Of a stretch of DNA of 9,405 nt, positions 1 to 7,341 are shown piece by piece; the first letter of the stretch is position 1, and each line of letters begins with the position of its first letter. The stretch is from assembly GCA_963758555.1 (NCBI GenBank), contig CAVWVW010000008.1, positions 1 to 9,405 of the forward strand, written 5' to 3'. A model generated the notes under the pieces. The model worked only from the letters and a program-made list of their open reading frames with translations. It did not search any database and was not told the origin of the DNA. The DNA is from CAIUMH01 sp963758555. GTDB taxonomy: Bacteria > Actinomycetota > Acidimicrobiia > Acidimicrobiales > RAAP-2. The position numbers and the translations under genes are program-made.

Positions 1-15
1 CGAGCCCCGGGCACC

Positions 16-49
16 TGCGTCGTCAGCTCACCGCAGCAGAGACGACGCA
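16..49 (-). terminator. Candidate stem-loop downstream of the CHAP gene
   Basis: A perfect 9-bp inverted repeat (TGCGTCGTC at 16-24, GACGACGCA at 41-49) encloses a 16-base loop. It lies about 85 bases past the stop codon of the minus-strand CHAP gene, where a terminator would be expected. No run of T follows the stem on the minus strand, so it is not a classical Rho-independent terminator. High-GC actinobacteria often use stems without a U tract, but a chance repeat in GC-rich DNA is also possible. Confidence 0.3.
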
Positions 50-132
50 CCACGTGGGGTGGCGCCAGAGCGGCGGCGCTCGTGTGCTCCACCATGCGAT
101 GACCACTGGCCACGTGCTGGGCGGTCGTCCCC

Positions 133-819
133 TCAGGGTGCGGCCCGGGGCACGCTGACGTAGCCGGCCAGCGTGGAGTCGCCTTTCCCAGCATCGGCGA
201 GAACCTGGTCGGTCCCTTGCTCGACCGCTGAGAAGCCAGTTCGGTTCCCGTCTCCGTTCACCACATCAGGCCCCGCCTGGTCCGCGGTGTCGGCGGTGAC
301 GATGGCGACGTGGCTGGCAGAGGGCTCCGCCCCGAACGACAGCCCGTAGACCGCCACGTCTCCGGGAGAGGCCACGTAACCGCTCCCGACCGGGTGCCAT
401 GCGCCGTGGGCGACCCCCCAGGCATAGAAGCTCGCTGCCCCCGCGTTGATCTCACCCGATTGATAGCCATACGTGAAGGAGACGCCCCCTTGTTGCCAGG
501 CCCATGCCGCGAAGTCAGCGCACCATTCCTCCGACCTCTCCCCACGCGGACAGCCCGCGCTTCCGGAACCCCAGTACGAGCTGAACTTGTTGCAATACGA
601 GTCCGAGGGATTGGTTCGGTAACCGATCTGGCTCTGGGCGAGAGCGACGACCCGTTGCGGCACGCTCAGGTCTGCGAGGGCAGCTTGGCTGGGCGCAGCG
701 AAGGACGGCGACGCGGCCCCGGAGACCCAGTGCCAGGCGGCTCCCACCGCCACCGACAGCGCCACGAGCGCCACCAGCAGCCTGAGCGGCCGTCGCCGAC
801 GCGGAGGTCTTGGCGTCAT
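133..819 (-). CDS. Exported CHAP-domain amidase/peptidase-like protein
   Basis: A 228-residue protein with an N-terminus typical of export. A basic stretch (residues 2-11, RRRR at 7-10) is followed by a hydrophobic helix at about 12-30 and an Ala/Ser/Pro-rich linker, which fits a signal peptide or signal anchor. The rest resembles a CHAP domain (cysteine, histidine-dependent amidohydrolase/peptidase), a family that cleaves peptidoglycan peptides or amides. Visible candidates for the active site are Cys100 in EEWCADFAAW, His170 in SASHVAIV and Asn188 in VVNGDGN. Cys76 and Cys90 could form a disulfide outside the cell. The frame stays open upstream to 987, but that extension is only Arg/Pro-rich. 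The start at 819 has a strong ribosome binding site and sits directly before the export signal. No cell-wall-binding repeats are seen. A role in wall remodelling is inferred. Confidence 0.8.
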   Translation of the reverse strand: MTPRPPRRRRPLRLLVALVALSVAVGAAWHWVSGAASPSFAAPSQAALADLSVPQRVVALAQSQIGYRTNPSDSYCNKFSSYWGSGSAGCPRGERSEEWCADFAAWAWQQGGVSFTYGYQSGEINAGAASFYAWGVAHGAWHPVGSGYVASPGDVAVYGLSFGAEPSASHVAIVTADTADQAGPDVVNGDGNRTGFSAVEQGTDQVLADAGKGDSTLAGYVSVPRAAP

Positions 820-825
820 GGCTCG

Positions 826-832
826 CCCCCTT
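826..832 (-). promoter_or_regulatory. Ribosome binding site deciding the CHAP start
   Basis: On the minus strand AAGGGGG lies 6 bases before the ATG at 819. This favours the 228-residue form over the 284-residue frame that opens at 987. Confidence 0.6.
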
Positions 833-1165
833 GGCGGACGCGCCGAGGGATCCGCCCTCGGCGGTGGTGGCCGCCGCTCGCCCTGAGGCCTCGCAGGATC
901 ACGGAACGACGCCACTGGTCGCCGCGCATCAGGCTTTCGAGCCCCGTGCCCTCGGCTGGGACGTCGGTCGATCGGTCTACGGTCCATGGTGCTCAGATCT
1001 CACGTCGCCGGGCCAGGTGGTCGAGCTCCGCGTCCGAAACTCCTTGAAAACGCTACCGCTCTCCGTCAGGCCCGCTCGTTCAGGAGGGGCGAGCGCGTGA
1101 GGACCCGGCTGGCACCAGGCGAGCAGGGCATCGGTGCAGAGTCACTTCGACGCCCGCTCCTCGCG
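833..1165. other. Gene-free stretch between CHAP and hydroxyacid dehydrogenase genes
   Basis: Long frames cross this stretch but none shows a recognisable protein; they are Arg/Pro/Ser-rich as expected for shadow frames in GC-rich DNA. It should contain the CHAP promoter, yet I see no convincing -35/-10 pair. The only structure noted is a short 6-bp inverted repeat (CGCTCG at 1073-1078, CGAGCG at 1090-1095). It could act as a weak stem downstream of the dehydrogenase, but it lacks a T tract. Confidence 0.4.
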
Positions 1166-2086
1166 TCAATAGCCAGCGACAGGGTCCACCGTCCCAAGAA
1201 GCGGCTCACCCATGGCGAACCGCCGGACGTTGAGGCGGATTCGCTCGGCCAGCATCGGCAGCACCATCTCGATCGTGTCCGCCGTGTGCGGGGTGACGAT
1301 GCAGGAGGGGAGGTCCCACAGGGGATGGCCGTCCGGGAGCGGTTCCGGATCGGTCACGTCGAGGGCCGCGCCCGCGATCGCACCTGATCGAAGCGCCTCG
1401 ACAAGAGCATCGGTCGCCACGTGCTTGCCTCGCGCGACGTTGACCAGCCAGGAGGTCTCGTCCATCGAGGTGAGCTCAGGTGCTCCGATGATCCCGACGG
1501 TCGCTGGCGTGAGCGCAAGAGCGAGGAAGACCACCCGGGCTCCGGGCAGGACATCGCCCAGCTCTTGCCTGCCGACGGTCCGCAACGCGCCGGCCATCGG
1601 CACAGGACGGCGACGGACGACTGTGGCCTCTACCCGAAAGGGCTTCAGCAGCTCCAACAAGGCGGCCGTGATCCCTCCGCCGCCGAGGATCGTCACCGGC
1701 TGGCCGACGAGGCTTGTTCCAGAGGGGCTGCCCCACGTGCGAGCAGCCAAGCGTGTCGGAAGCTGCCTCAAGCCCGCCAGAGCCAAGGTCAGGGCGTGTT
1801 CGGCGACCGGCACGGCGAAGGCGCCCTTGGCGGAGGTCCACCGCAGGCTCGGATCGAGGAGGCCAACCTCGGCAAAGGCTTCGATCCCCGCCATCGGCAG
1901 CTGCACCCACTCCACCTCGGGCGCGCGAGTGAGGTGAGCGGTGAGGCCTTCGGGATCGCCGCCGTGGAGCCAGATGAGACCCGAGGGCCCCTCGTCGATC
2001 CCCACGACCTCTCCGCCGCCAGCGACCACGGCATCCACCGCGAAGTCGGATGGCTGGGGGCCGACGGCCAGACGGGGCACGCTCAT
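1166..2086 (-). CDS. D-isomer-specific 2-hydroxyacid dehydrogenase family protein
   Basis: A 306-residue NAD(P)-dependent oxidoreductase, close to the usual 310-330 of the family, which interconverts D-2-hydroxyacids and 2-oxoacids. The Rossmann loop is GGGGIT at about 135-140. The catalytic triad of the family is present: Arg219 in NVARGK, Glu248 in DPEPLP and His267 in VTPHTAD. The strand after the glycine loop ends in VVRRR (about 156-160) with no Asp, which suggests a preference for NADPH; that is inference. The frame continues open to 2731, but the extension would overlap the divergent dehydrogenase gene and is not family-like. The ATG at 2086 begins exactly where the substrate-binding domain should begin. 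The ribosome binding site there is poor (GGGG directly before ATG). The physiological substrate cannot be told; relatives include glyoxylate/hydroxypyruvate reductases and phosphoglycerate dehydrogenases. Confidence 0.88.
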   Translation of the reverse strand: MSVPRLAVGPQPSDFAVDAVVAGGGEVVGIDEGPSGLIWLHGGDPEGLTAHLTRAPEVEWVQLPMAGIEAFAEVGLLDPSLRWTSAKGAFAVPVAEHALTLALAGLRQLPTRLAARTWGSPSGTSLVGQPVTILGGGGITAALLELLKPFRVEATVVRRRPVPMAGALRTVGRQELGDVLPGARVVFLALALTPATVGIIGAPELTSMDETSWLVNVARGKHVATDALVEALRSGAIAGAALDVTDPEPLPDGHPLWDLPSCIVTPHTADTIEMVLPMLAERIRLNVRRFAMGEPLLGTVDPVAGY

Positions 2087-2206
2087 CCCCGGGACGCTAG
2101 GCGCCAAGTCCTCGGGCCGACCACATCCGAAGAGGGTGCTCCTGGCTGCGAGCCCTCGCCGGCGTCGTCCCAGCTCCTCCACGCACCTCTTCGGCTGGTG
2201 ACGGCC

Positions 2207-2233
2207 GAGTCGGGACGTCGGTGGTCCCGGCTC
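2207..2233. promoter_or_regulatory. Inverted repeat in divergent spacer, candidate operator
   Basis: GAGTCGGGAC (2207-2216) and GTCCCGGCTC (2224-2233) form a 10-bp dyad with nine Watson-Crick pairs and one G-T pair, around a 7-base centre. It sits in the 330-base spacer between two divergently transcribed dehydrogenase genes, about 120 bases before one start and 185 before the other. Size and symmetry fit a site for a dimeric regulator, but no promoter hexamers could be confidently placed next to it. The remainder of the spacer (2087-2416) shows no gene. Confidence 0.35.
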
Positions 2234-2401
2234 TTGCTCGCACAAGGAGCTCCACGCCCAGCACCCGAGACCAAGCGTTACCATCTCTCCTTGCCCCACC
2301 GCACCGTCAGCGGCAGGGCAGGGGGGCTCAGATGGATCGGACCAGCGCGTCGAGCAGGCTCGCCGCACCTCTCGATCGTCCGACCTCCAGCCAAGGGCCC
2401 C

Positions 2402-2408
2402 GAGGTGA
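2402..2408 (+). promoter_or_regulatory. Ribosome binding site for the 3-hydroxyisobutyrate dehydrogenase-like gene
   Basis: GAGGTGA lies 8 bases before the ATG at 2417. This fixes the start, since the frame is open far upstream to 1421. An in-frame GTG at 2405 lies within this site and is therefore a less likely start. Confidence 0.7.
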
Positions 2409-2416
2409 GCGCCCCG

Positions 2417-3253
2417 ATGGCTGACGATGGCGCCGCCAGCGGCCTGCGGGTCGGGTTCATCGGCCTCGGGAGCCAGGGTGGACCGATGGCACGGCGCCTG
2501 GGCGAGAGCAGCTTCGAGCTCACGGTCTGGGCAAGGCGTCCTCAATCGACCGCGCTCTTTGAGGACATCTCGGAGGTGGCGCACTCGCCCGCGGAGCTTG
2601 GCGCTCGCTCTGACGTGGTCGGCATCTGCGTCATGGGCGACGCCGACGTCGACGAGGTGGTCTTGCGAGAAGACGGCGTCTTGGCCGGGATGGCTCCTGG
2701 CGGCGTCATCGCCATCCACTCCACGGTCCACCCGGACACCTGTCGGGGGTTAGCGACTCGAGCTGTCGAACGAGGCGTCGAGGTGGTCGACGCGCCCGTG
2801 AGCGGTGGCGGCATGGCCGCGGCTGCAGGCTCCCTCTTGGTCATGGTGGGCGGGAGCGACGAAGCCACCGAGCGATGCCGGCCCGTCTTCGAGACCTTCG
2901 GCGACCCCGTCGTCCATCTCGGGCCGGTCGGAAGTGGGCAGATGGCCAAGCTCGTCAACAATCTCGTGTTCTCCGCCCAGCTCTCGCTCGCCCTTGAGAC
3001 GTTCGCGCTTGGCGAAGAGCTGGGCATCGACAAGATCGCCCTCGGCGACCTCTTGAGCCACGCCAGTGGCGGGAGCCGGGCTCTGGCGATCTTGACCGCC
3101 TCGGGCGTCGACCTCTCTGGGCTCAGAGCCCATGGCCACACCTTGCGGAAGGACGTGGCCCTCGTTCGTGACGTGGCAAGCCAGCACGGCGCCGGGGAGC
3201 CCGCGCTCCTCTTCGAGGGAGCGCTGCGAACCCTCGCTCTGCTGGAGAGCTGA
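2417..3253 (+). CDS. NAD(P)-dependent beta-hydroxyacid dehydrogenase (3-hydroxyisobutyrate dehydrogenase / 6-phosphogluconate dehydrogenase-like)
   Basis: A 278-residue enzyme of usual family length, expected to oxidise a beta-hydroxyacid or reduce the matching semialdehyde in the cytoplasm. The dinucleotide loop GLGSQG is at residues 16-21. The substrate-binding motif DAPVSGG is at 125-131. The catalytic region GSGQMAKLVNN is at 172-182 and carries the family's Lys178 and Asn182. The C-terminal half is the all-helical dimerisation domain. The start rests on GAGGTGA placed 8 bases upstream. It is followed after only 33 bases by a short-chain dehydrogenase, so the two are probably one transcript. 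It is divergent from a D-2-hydroxyacid dehydrogenase. Relatives include 3-hydroxyisobutyrate, tartronate semialdehyde and gamma-hydroxybutyrate dehydrogenases; the substrate cannot be chosen from sequence alone. Confidence 0.9.
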   Translation: MADDGAASGLRVGFIGLGSQGGPMARRLGESSFELTVWARRPQSTALFEDISEVAHSPAELGARSDVVGICVMGDADVDEVVLREDGVLAGMAPGGVIAIHSTVHPDTCRGLATRAVERGVEVVDAPVSGGGMAAAAGSLLVMVGGSDEATERCRPVFETFGDPVVHLGPVGSGQMAKLVNNLVFSAQLSLALETFALGEELGIDKIALGDLLSHASGGSRALAILTASGVDLSGLRAHGHTLRKDVALVRDVASQHGAGEPALLFEGALRTLALLES

Positions 3254-3286
3254 CCTGCGTCGATCGCCGAGCAGCCTGAGAGAAAG

Positions 3287-4059
3287 ATGAGCAAGACCAT
3301 GCGCTTCGAGGACAGGACCATCGTCATCACCGGGGGAGGCGCGGGCATCGGTCGGCGCTACGCCCATCGCTTCGCCAGCGAAGGCGCGAACGTGGTGCTC
3401 GCTGATCTCGACGAAGCCGCAGGAGAGCAGGTGGCCAGCGAGGTCGCAGCGCTGGGAGCAGCATCGCTGAGCTGCCCGACGGACGTCACCGACGACGACG
3501 CCGTGGTGACTATGACCGAGCTCGCCGTGGAGCGCTTCGGTGGGATCGACATCCTCGTCAACAACGCCGGGATCCACCTCCAACACGCACAGCTGCCGTT
3601 CACGGTTGAGGCGCTCCCCGACTGGAGAACGCTGCTCGACGTGAACCTCCTCGGGGCGCTGGCGTGTGCCGCGGCGTGTCGTCCCCACATGGCAGCACGT
3701 GGAGGAGGCTCGATCATCAACCACTCCTCGATGGCCGCGTACATGGGCGGCGGGGCCTACGGCGTCTCCAAGCTGGCTCTCAACGCCCTCACGGTGAACC
3801 TCGCTGCAGAGTTCGGTCCCGACGCCATCCGCGTGCGAACGGGATCGCGCCCGGCTTCGCTGACTCGGAAGCGGCCCTCGAGTTCATGAGCGAGCGCTCC
3901 GGGATGGAGGACTGGCTCCTCAACGGCCAGGTCATCAAGCGTCTCGGTCGCATGGACGACCTTGCCGACATGGCCCTCTTCCTCTGCTCAGCGGAGGCGA
4001 GCTTCGTCACAGGGCAGACGATCTTGGTCGACGGAGGCTCTGTCAAGAAGCCGTTCTGA
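3287..4059 (+). pseudogene. Short-chain dehydrogenase/reductase (SDR), one frameshift
   Basis: Two adjoining frames together encode one classical SDR of about 256 residues. The first part has TGGGAGIG (15-22), an acidic Asp40 in VLADLD that suggests NAD(H), NNAG (92-95), Ser147/148 and the YxxxK pair Tyr158/Lys162. It loses homology after IRV near 3835. The frame one base back then supplies NGIAPGF, the RLGRMDDLADMALFL segment and the typical end TGQTILVDGG, stopping at 4059. The break at about 3833-3838 is repaired by one extra base (for example GTG GCG AAC) or by removing two. Read literally, the first frame ends at 3889 and lacks the C-terminal cofactor and substrate lid, so that product would probably be inactive. 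Start at 3287, 33 bases after the upstream dehydrogenase gene, with a weak GAGAAAG in front. A sequencing error is as likely as real decay. Confidence 0.85.
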
Positions 4060-4351
4060 GCCTTCCCAGAGAGAGGCGAAGCCGGGCCCGCCCTGCGCCG
4101 ACGTCGCTCGTCCGACGCCTCATCCCGGAGGCCGACGGGCTGACAAGACGACCCGCCAGTGGTTCGGGGGTGTGGGGCCGCTGCTGCCCGGGACGAGAGA
4201 CCTCGTGGCCGTGGCTCTCGCGACCCTCGGACCTCTCCGTCTCGGTTGCTCCGATCAGCACCCTCGAGCTGGTGGCACCGGCGATCTGGGAGTGCCCGCA
4301 CGCTCGAATTCTGGGACGATGGAGAGCAGCAAGAGAAGGCGGCCCCCAAAG
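4060..4351. other. Intergenic stretch before the VOC gene
   Basis: The 292 bases between the SDR stop and the VOC start contain no recognisable gene on either strand. The VOC reading frame is open throughout, but its upstream part is low-complexity and unlike any VOC protein. The length suggests the VOC gene has its own promoter here rather than being read through from the dehydrogenase pair. I could not identify convincing promoter hexamers. Confidence 0.4.
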
Positions 4352-4741
4352 ATGGCTCTGCGAAACGTCCAGATCGGCTTCATCAGCGCTGATTCGGCAC
4401 TGGTCGACTTCTACGCGGAGGTCTTCGCTCTCGAACGCCTCCCGAGCGCCGACTCCGCCACCGGCACCGTCCACCGCCTCGAGCTGCCCGGCGCGGTGCT
4501 CAAGGTGATGGTGCCCAACCGACCACCGACGGTGACCGAACCCGTGAACCCCTTCTTCGCCGCCACCGGCTTGCGCTACGTGACGCTCACGGTGGACGAC
4601 TTCTCCGAGGTGATCGAGCGCGCCACCGCACGTGGTGTCACGTTCACCTTCGGACCGATCGAGATCGGCCCCGAGACTCGCCTGGCCATCTTCCAAGATC
4701 CCGACGGCAACACCATCGAGGTCTTCGAGACCGCCGGCTGA
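4352..4741 (+). CDS. VOC-fold (glyoxalase/bleomycin resistance/dioxygenase-like) protein
   Basis: A 129-residue single-chain VOC protein with two beta-alpha-beta-beta-beta halves: residues 1-55 (ending in the LELPGAVLKVMV strands) and 73-127 (LRYVTLTVDD followed by IFQDPDGNTIEVFE). The closing DPDGNTIEVFE is a clear family signature, with Glu123 at a usual metal-ligand place. At the two places where these enzymes normally carry His, Val6 and Tyr76 are seen by my alignment, so metal-dependent catalysis in the standard way is doubtful. It could use other ligands or act as a binding protein. The start at 4352 matches the beginning of the fold. An in-frame ATG at 4319 would add 11 basic residues and cannot be excluded, and neither start has an ideal ribosome binding site. 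It converges on the P450 gene. Substrate unknown. Confidence 0.82.
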   Translation: MALRNVQIGFISADSALVDFYAEVFALERLPSADSATGTVHRLELPGAVLKVMVPNRPPTVTEPVNPFFAATGLRYVTLTVDDFSEVIERATARGVTFTFGPIEIGPETRLAIFQDPDGNTIEVFETAG

Positions 4742-4773
4742 TCGGATCGGGTCAGCTTCGCTCGCTCTCGAGG

Positions 4774-4818
4774 GCCTCGTCGCGCCGTCGTGCGCTGCTC
4801 GCTCCCGCCCGACGAGGC
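4774..4818. terminator. Candidate bidirectional terminator between converging genes
   Basis: A perfect 9-bp inverted repeat (GCCTCGTCG at 4774-4782, CGACGAGGC at 4810-4818) with a 27-base loop lies in the 94-base gap between the stop codons of the plus-strand VOC gene and the minus-strand P450 gene. The position is right for a shared terminator. There is no T tract and the loop is long, so this is a modest call. Confidence 0.35.
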
Positions 4819-4835
4819 AGAGGCGTCGGGGTGGC

Positions 4836-6038
4836 CTACGACGAGACGCCGAGCACCATGGGAAAAGTCTCGAGCGAGCGGATCCCCGGTGTGAACTCGA
4901 GAGCGACACCTGGTGTGACTTGGTAGTGGGGGATGCGGCCATGCCACTCACGCAGGGCGACGAGCAGCTCAAGGCGAGCAAGGTGTGAGCCGAGACAGCG
5001 GTGGATGCCGCCGCCGAAGGCCACGTGACGGTTCGGGGTGCGGTCCCACCTGACCTCCTGCGCTCCTTCGATCGCCTCGTCGTCGGTGTTCGCCGAGCCG
5101 ATGATGAGCAAGATCTGCTCGCCGGCGCCGACGGGGCAGCCGCTGATCTCGGTGTCGGCGGTGGCCGTGCGGCCCACCACCATCACCGGCGACTCCCAGC
5201 GCAAGAGCTCTTCGACCACGCTTGGGATCGACGAGGGGTCGCGCAAGATCTCGTCGTGGAACTCAGGGTGGTCGGCGAGATAGCTGAAGAAGCACTCGAG
5301 TGACGCCGAGACGGTGTCGAGGCCCGCGATGAGGAAGAGGAAGCACACGTCAAGGACGTCGTTGCGCGAGAGCCGCTCTCCGTCGATCTCCGTCTCTAAG
5401 AGGCGACTCAAGAGATCCTCGCCGCCGGGCTCCATCTGCTCGAGCACGCGGGAGAAGTACTCGTAGACCTTGGCGCCCGTGGCATCTCGATACGCATTCG
5501 CCTCGGGAGAGAACATCTCGGCGCCGACCTTGAGGTGAGGACGGATGATCCCGTCTTTCATCTCGAGCAGCTCGGGCAGCTCGTCCATCGGCAGACCGAG
5601 CATCGTCAAGAACACCTGGGAGGGGAAGACCTGGGAGAACTGGCTGACGAAGTCGATCTCTTTGTCGTCGATGAAGGCGTCGATGAGCTCGTTGACCAGG
5701 ATGGTCATCGACTCCTCGAGCTCGGCCATCTTTTGGAGCGAGAAGAGCGGGTTGAGGAGCTTTCGATAGCTCCGATGCTCCGGTGGATCGATCTGCAGAG
5801 GGATCATCGGACGGACGTTCCCAAAGCTCGGAGCTCCCTTGCCGGACGAGAACAGCTCTGGATCCTGCAGGATCCTCTCGATGTCCGCGGCCCGGCTCAC
5901 CACCACCCCGGTGGTCTCGTCCTTCATGACGGGGACGTTTTCTCGCAGCATCGAGTACATCGGTTGCGGGTGATGTGCCGTCTCGGCATCCAGGGCTCCG
6001 AGGAGCGCACCTCCCGCTGGCTGGCTCTCCGAGCTCAT
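4836..6038 (-). CDS. Cytochrome P450
   Basis: A complete 400-residue bacterial class P450, soluble with no membrane anchor, predicted to monooxygenate a small hydrophobic substrate using electrons from a ferredoxin. The motifs are DPPEHRSYRKLL (84-95, C helix), the oxygen-activating I-helix AGLDT (238-242, with Asp241/Thr242), ExxR at Glu277-Arg280, and the heme loop FGGGIHRCLG (341-350) with the thiolate ligand Cys348. The start at 6038 has AGAAGG 9 bases upstream. No ferredoxin or reductase gene is in the window, so redox partners must lie elsewhere. It is the last gene of a minus-strand row after TetR and the TIGR03085-type gene, with a 121-base gap before it. That gap could hold its own promoter, though none is obvious. 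The CYP family cannot be assigned by eye. Confidence 0.96.
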   Translation of the reverse strand: MSSESQPAGGALLGALDAETAHHPQPMYSMLRENVPVMKDETTGVVVSRAADIERILQDPELFSSGKGAPSFGNVRPMIPLQIDPPEHRSYRKLLNPLFSLQKMAELEESMTILVNELIDAFIDDKEIDFVSQFSQVFPSQVFLTMLGLPMDELPELLEMKDGIIRPHLKVGAEMFSPEANAYRDATGAKVYEYFSRVLEQMEPGGEDLLSRLLETEIDGERLSRNDVLDVCFLFLIAGLDTVSASLECFFSYLADHPEFHDEILRDPSSIPSVVEELLRWESPVMVVGRTATADTEISGCPVGAGEQILLIIGSANTDDEAIEGAQEVRWDRTPNRHVAFGGGIHRCLGSHLARLELLVALREWHGRIPHYQVTPGVALEFTPGIRSLETFPMVLGVSS

Positions 6039-6047
6039 GGCGCTGAA

Positions 6048-6053
6048 CCTTCT
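6048..6053 (-). promoter_or_regulatory. Ribosome binding site of the P450 gene
   Basis: AGAAGG on the minus strand, 9 bases before the ATG at 6038, supports that start for the P450. Confidence 0.55.
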
Positions 6054-6159
6054 CTCTCACGGTGGAACTCGACCACATGCCTCTCGTCGGGACTCCGCTC
6101 CACGTGCCGAGGTGAGGTGGGTTGCTGGCGTGAAGATCGGCCGTGATGACCAACACGGC

Positions 6160-6768
6160 TCACAGCGAAGACTCCGTCGCTTGCACGACCCCGCGAGCTT
6201 GGTCTGAGCCCTCAAGCACCACCTCGGCGGCCGAGCGACGACCGCTCAAGAACAAGAGGAGCTCGGTCCCCTCTCCGCGGAGCACCGCGGTGTCAGAGGA
6301 TCCATAGCGGCGCGAGTCGCCTGCGGGGCGACGCAGCTCCAGGCCGTGGGGTCGGATCTGTCGGGCCAGGCGCCTCCCGGCGAGGCTCGTCATCTTCCAG
6401 GCAAGGGGCTCAAGATCAGGACGATCAGTCCGCGGACCAAGGCCGTTGGCGCGTCGGACGTCTTCGTGGTGGATGAAGTACTCCGTGCCGTTCATGAGCG
6501 TTCGCAGCTTCGGCACACGCCACGGAACCGCAGGCGCTCCGGCTCGCAACCGCTTGACGATGCCACCAAGGCCCTTGGCCTTCTCGGCTTCCCTGCGCTC
6601 GTCCGTCCAGCGCTTGAAGTGCTCCCGAAGCACGAGATGTGCAGCCAGATCGAGGGTCGTCCACCCCTCGCACAGGGTTGGAGCGTCAGGGCCGAGCTCC
6701 TCGAAGAGATCGCACAGCTCTCGTCGCTCGCGCTCGTCGAGCGGCTCAGCCACGGGCAAGCTCCGCAT
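6160..6768 (-). CDS. TIGR03085-type metal-binding protein (DinB/mycothiol-dependent maleylpyruvate isomerase-like)
   Basis: A 202-residue protein matching, from memory, the actinobacterial TIGR03085 group of the DinB/maleylpyruvate isomerase superfamily. These are four-helix bundles that bind a divalent metal, and some relatives use mycothiol. Diagnostic segments are TLCEGWTTLDLAAHLVLRE (31-49, with His44 as likely metal ligand) and NGTEYFIHHEDVRRANG (93-109, with His100 and His101). These are the hallmark histidines of the group. The biochemical role of TIGR03085 proteins is not established, so isomerase activity should not be assumed. Its ATG at 6768 lies inside the end of the TetR gene (23-base overlap), indicating cotranscription and probable translational coupling. 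A GTG at 6753 is a possible later start that would reduce the overlap to 8 bases. Confidence 0.8.
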   Translation of the reverse strand: MRSLPVAEPLDERERRELCDLFEELGPDAPTLCEGWTTLDLAAHLVLREHFKRWTDERREAEKAKGLGGIVKRLRAGAPAVPWRVPKLRTLMNGTEYFIHHEDVRRANGLGPRTDRPDLEPLAWKMTSLAGRRLARQIRPHGLELRRPAGDSRRYGSSDTAVLRGEGTELLLFLSGRRSAAEVVLEGSDQARGVVQATESSL

Positions 6769-7335
6769 GGAGCACCGATGCGCTGCTTGCTCCGTTGAGG
6801 AACACCGAGGTCACCGCCGCGCTGGCACCCTCCAGGCCCATGCCATCTGCCCGCATCAACCGGAGTGAGCCCCCGACAAGCCCACGCCACAAGAGCTCCA
6901 AGAGCTCGAGTGACAGATCGGCGCGCAAGAACCCCTCATCGACCCCCCGCCTGAGCACCGCCTTGATGGGTGCGCCGACCCGCCGCTCCATGTCGGCGAC
7001 GTCGAGGTACTGCGGCTCTTCGACGATGACCGAGTACTTGGCTCCGCTGGCCATGAGGGCTCGGGCCATGCGGGCCATCGCCTCAGGCAGTGCCACGCCC
7101 TCGAGGTCAGCGGCCTGAAGGCGGGCGCTCGTCTCCTCCACGGCCGCCTCAGAGAGGGCGCGAGCAGCTCGTCGCGCGAGGCGAAGTACCGATAGAGCGT
7201 CGCTCGTCCGACGCCAGCTCCCGCTGCGACGTCCGCCATGCTGGCTCCCTCGCCTGCACGCGCGAGCACCGTGGCAGCCGCCTCGAGGATTGCCGCGGTG
7301 GCACGGTCACGGACGGATTTGCCTCGCAAGCTCAC
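6746..7335 (-). pseudogene. TetR-family transcriptional regulator, one frameshift
   Basis: Two overlapping minus-strand frames join into one TetR protein of about 196 residues, the normal family length. The first, from a GTG at 7335, carries the DNA-binding domain: helices around ILEAAATVLARAGEGASMAD, then the recognition motif GVGRATLYRYFASRDELL (41-58). The second supplies the ligand-binding domain from about ALSEAAVEETSARL to the stop at 6746. The break is near 7158-7161, and one restored base (GCG GCC) gives the expected DELLAALSEAAVEE. Read literally, the regulator is cut after its HTH and would lack dimerisation and effector parts. It faces the alpha/beta hydrolase gene across 187 bases and leads the TIGR03085-P450 row, so it probably represses one or both. 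The effector is unknown. Sequencing error or true loss cannot be separated here. Confidence 0.85.
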
Positions 7336-7341
7336 GTCTCA

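Noticed and set aside
820..987. Longer N-terminus for the CHAP protein from the ATG at 987
   Set aside because: The extra 56 residues are Arg/Pro-rich without domain features, and a better ribosome binding site precedes the ATG at 819.
1073..1095. Stem-loop as terminator of the D-2-hydroxyacid dehydrogenase gene
   Set aside because: Only 6 bp with an 11-base loop and no T tract; not distinguishable from chance in this composition.
2087..2731. Minus-strand extension of the D-2-hydroxyacid dehydrogenase frame (215 more codons)
   Set aside because: It overlaps the well-supported divergent dehydrogenase gene and has no family-like content; the protein family begins at the ATG at 2086.
4043..4981. 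312-codon minus-strand open frame opposite the VOC gene
   Set aside because: It is a shadow of the VOC gene and spacer in GC-rich DNA; the composition is low-complexity and no motif is seen.
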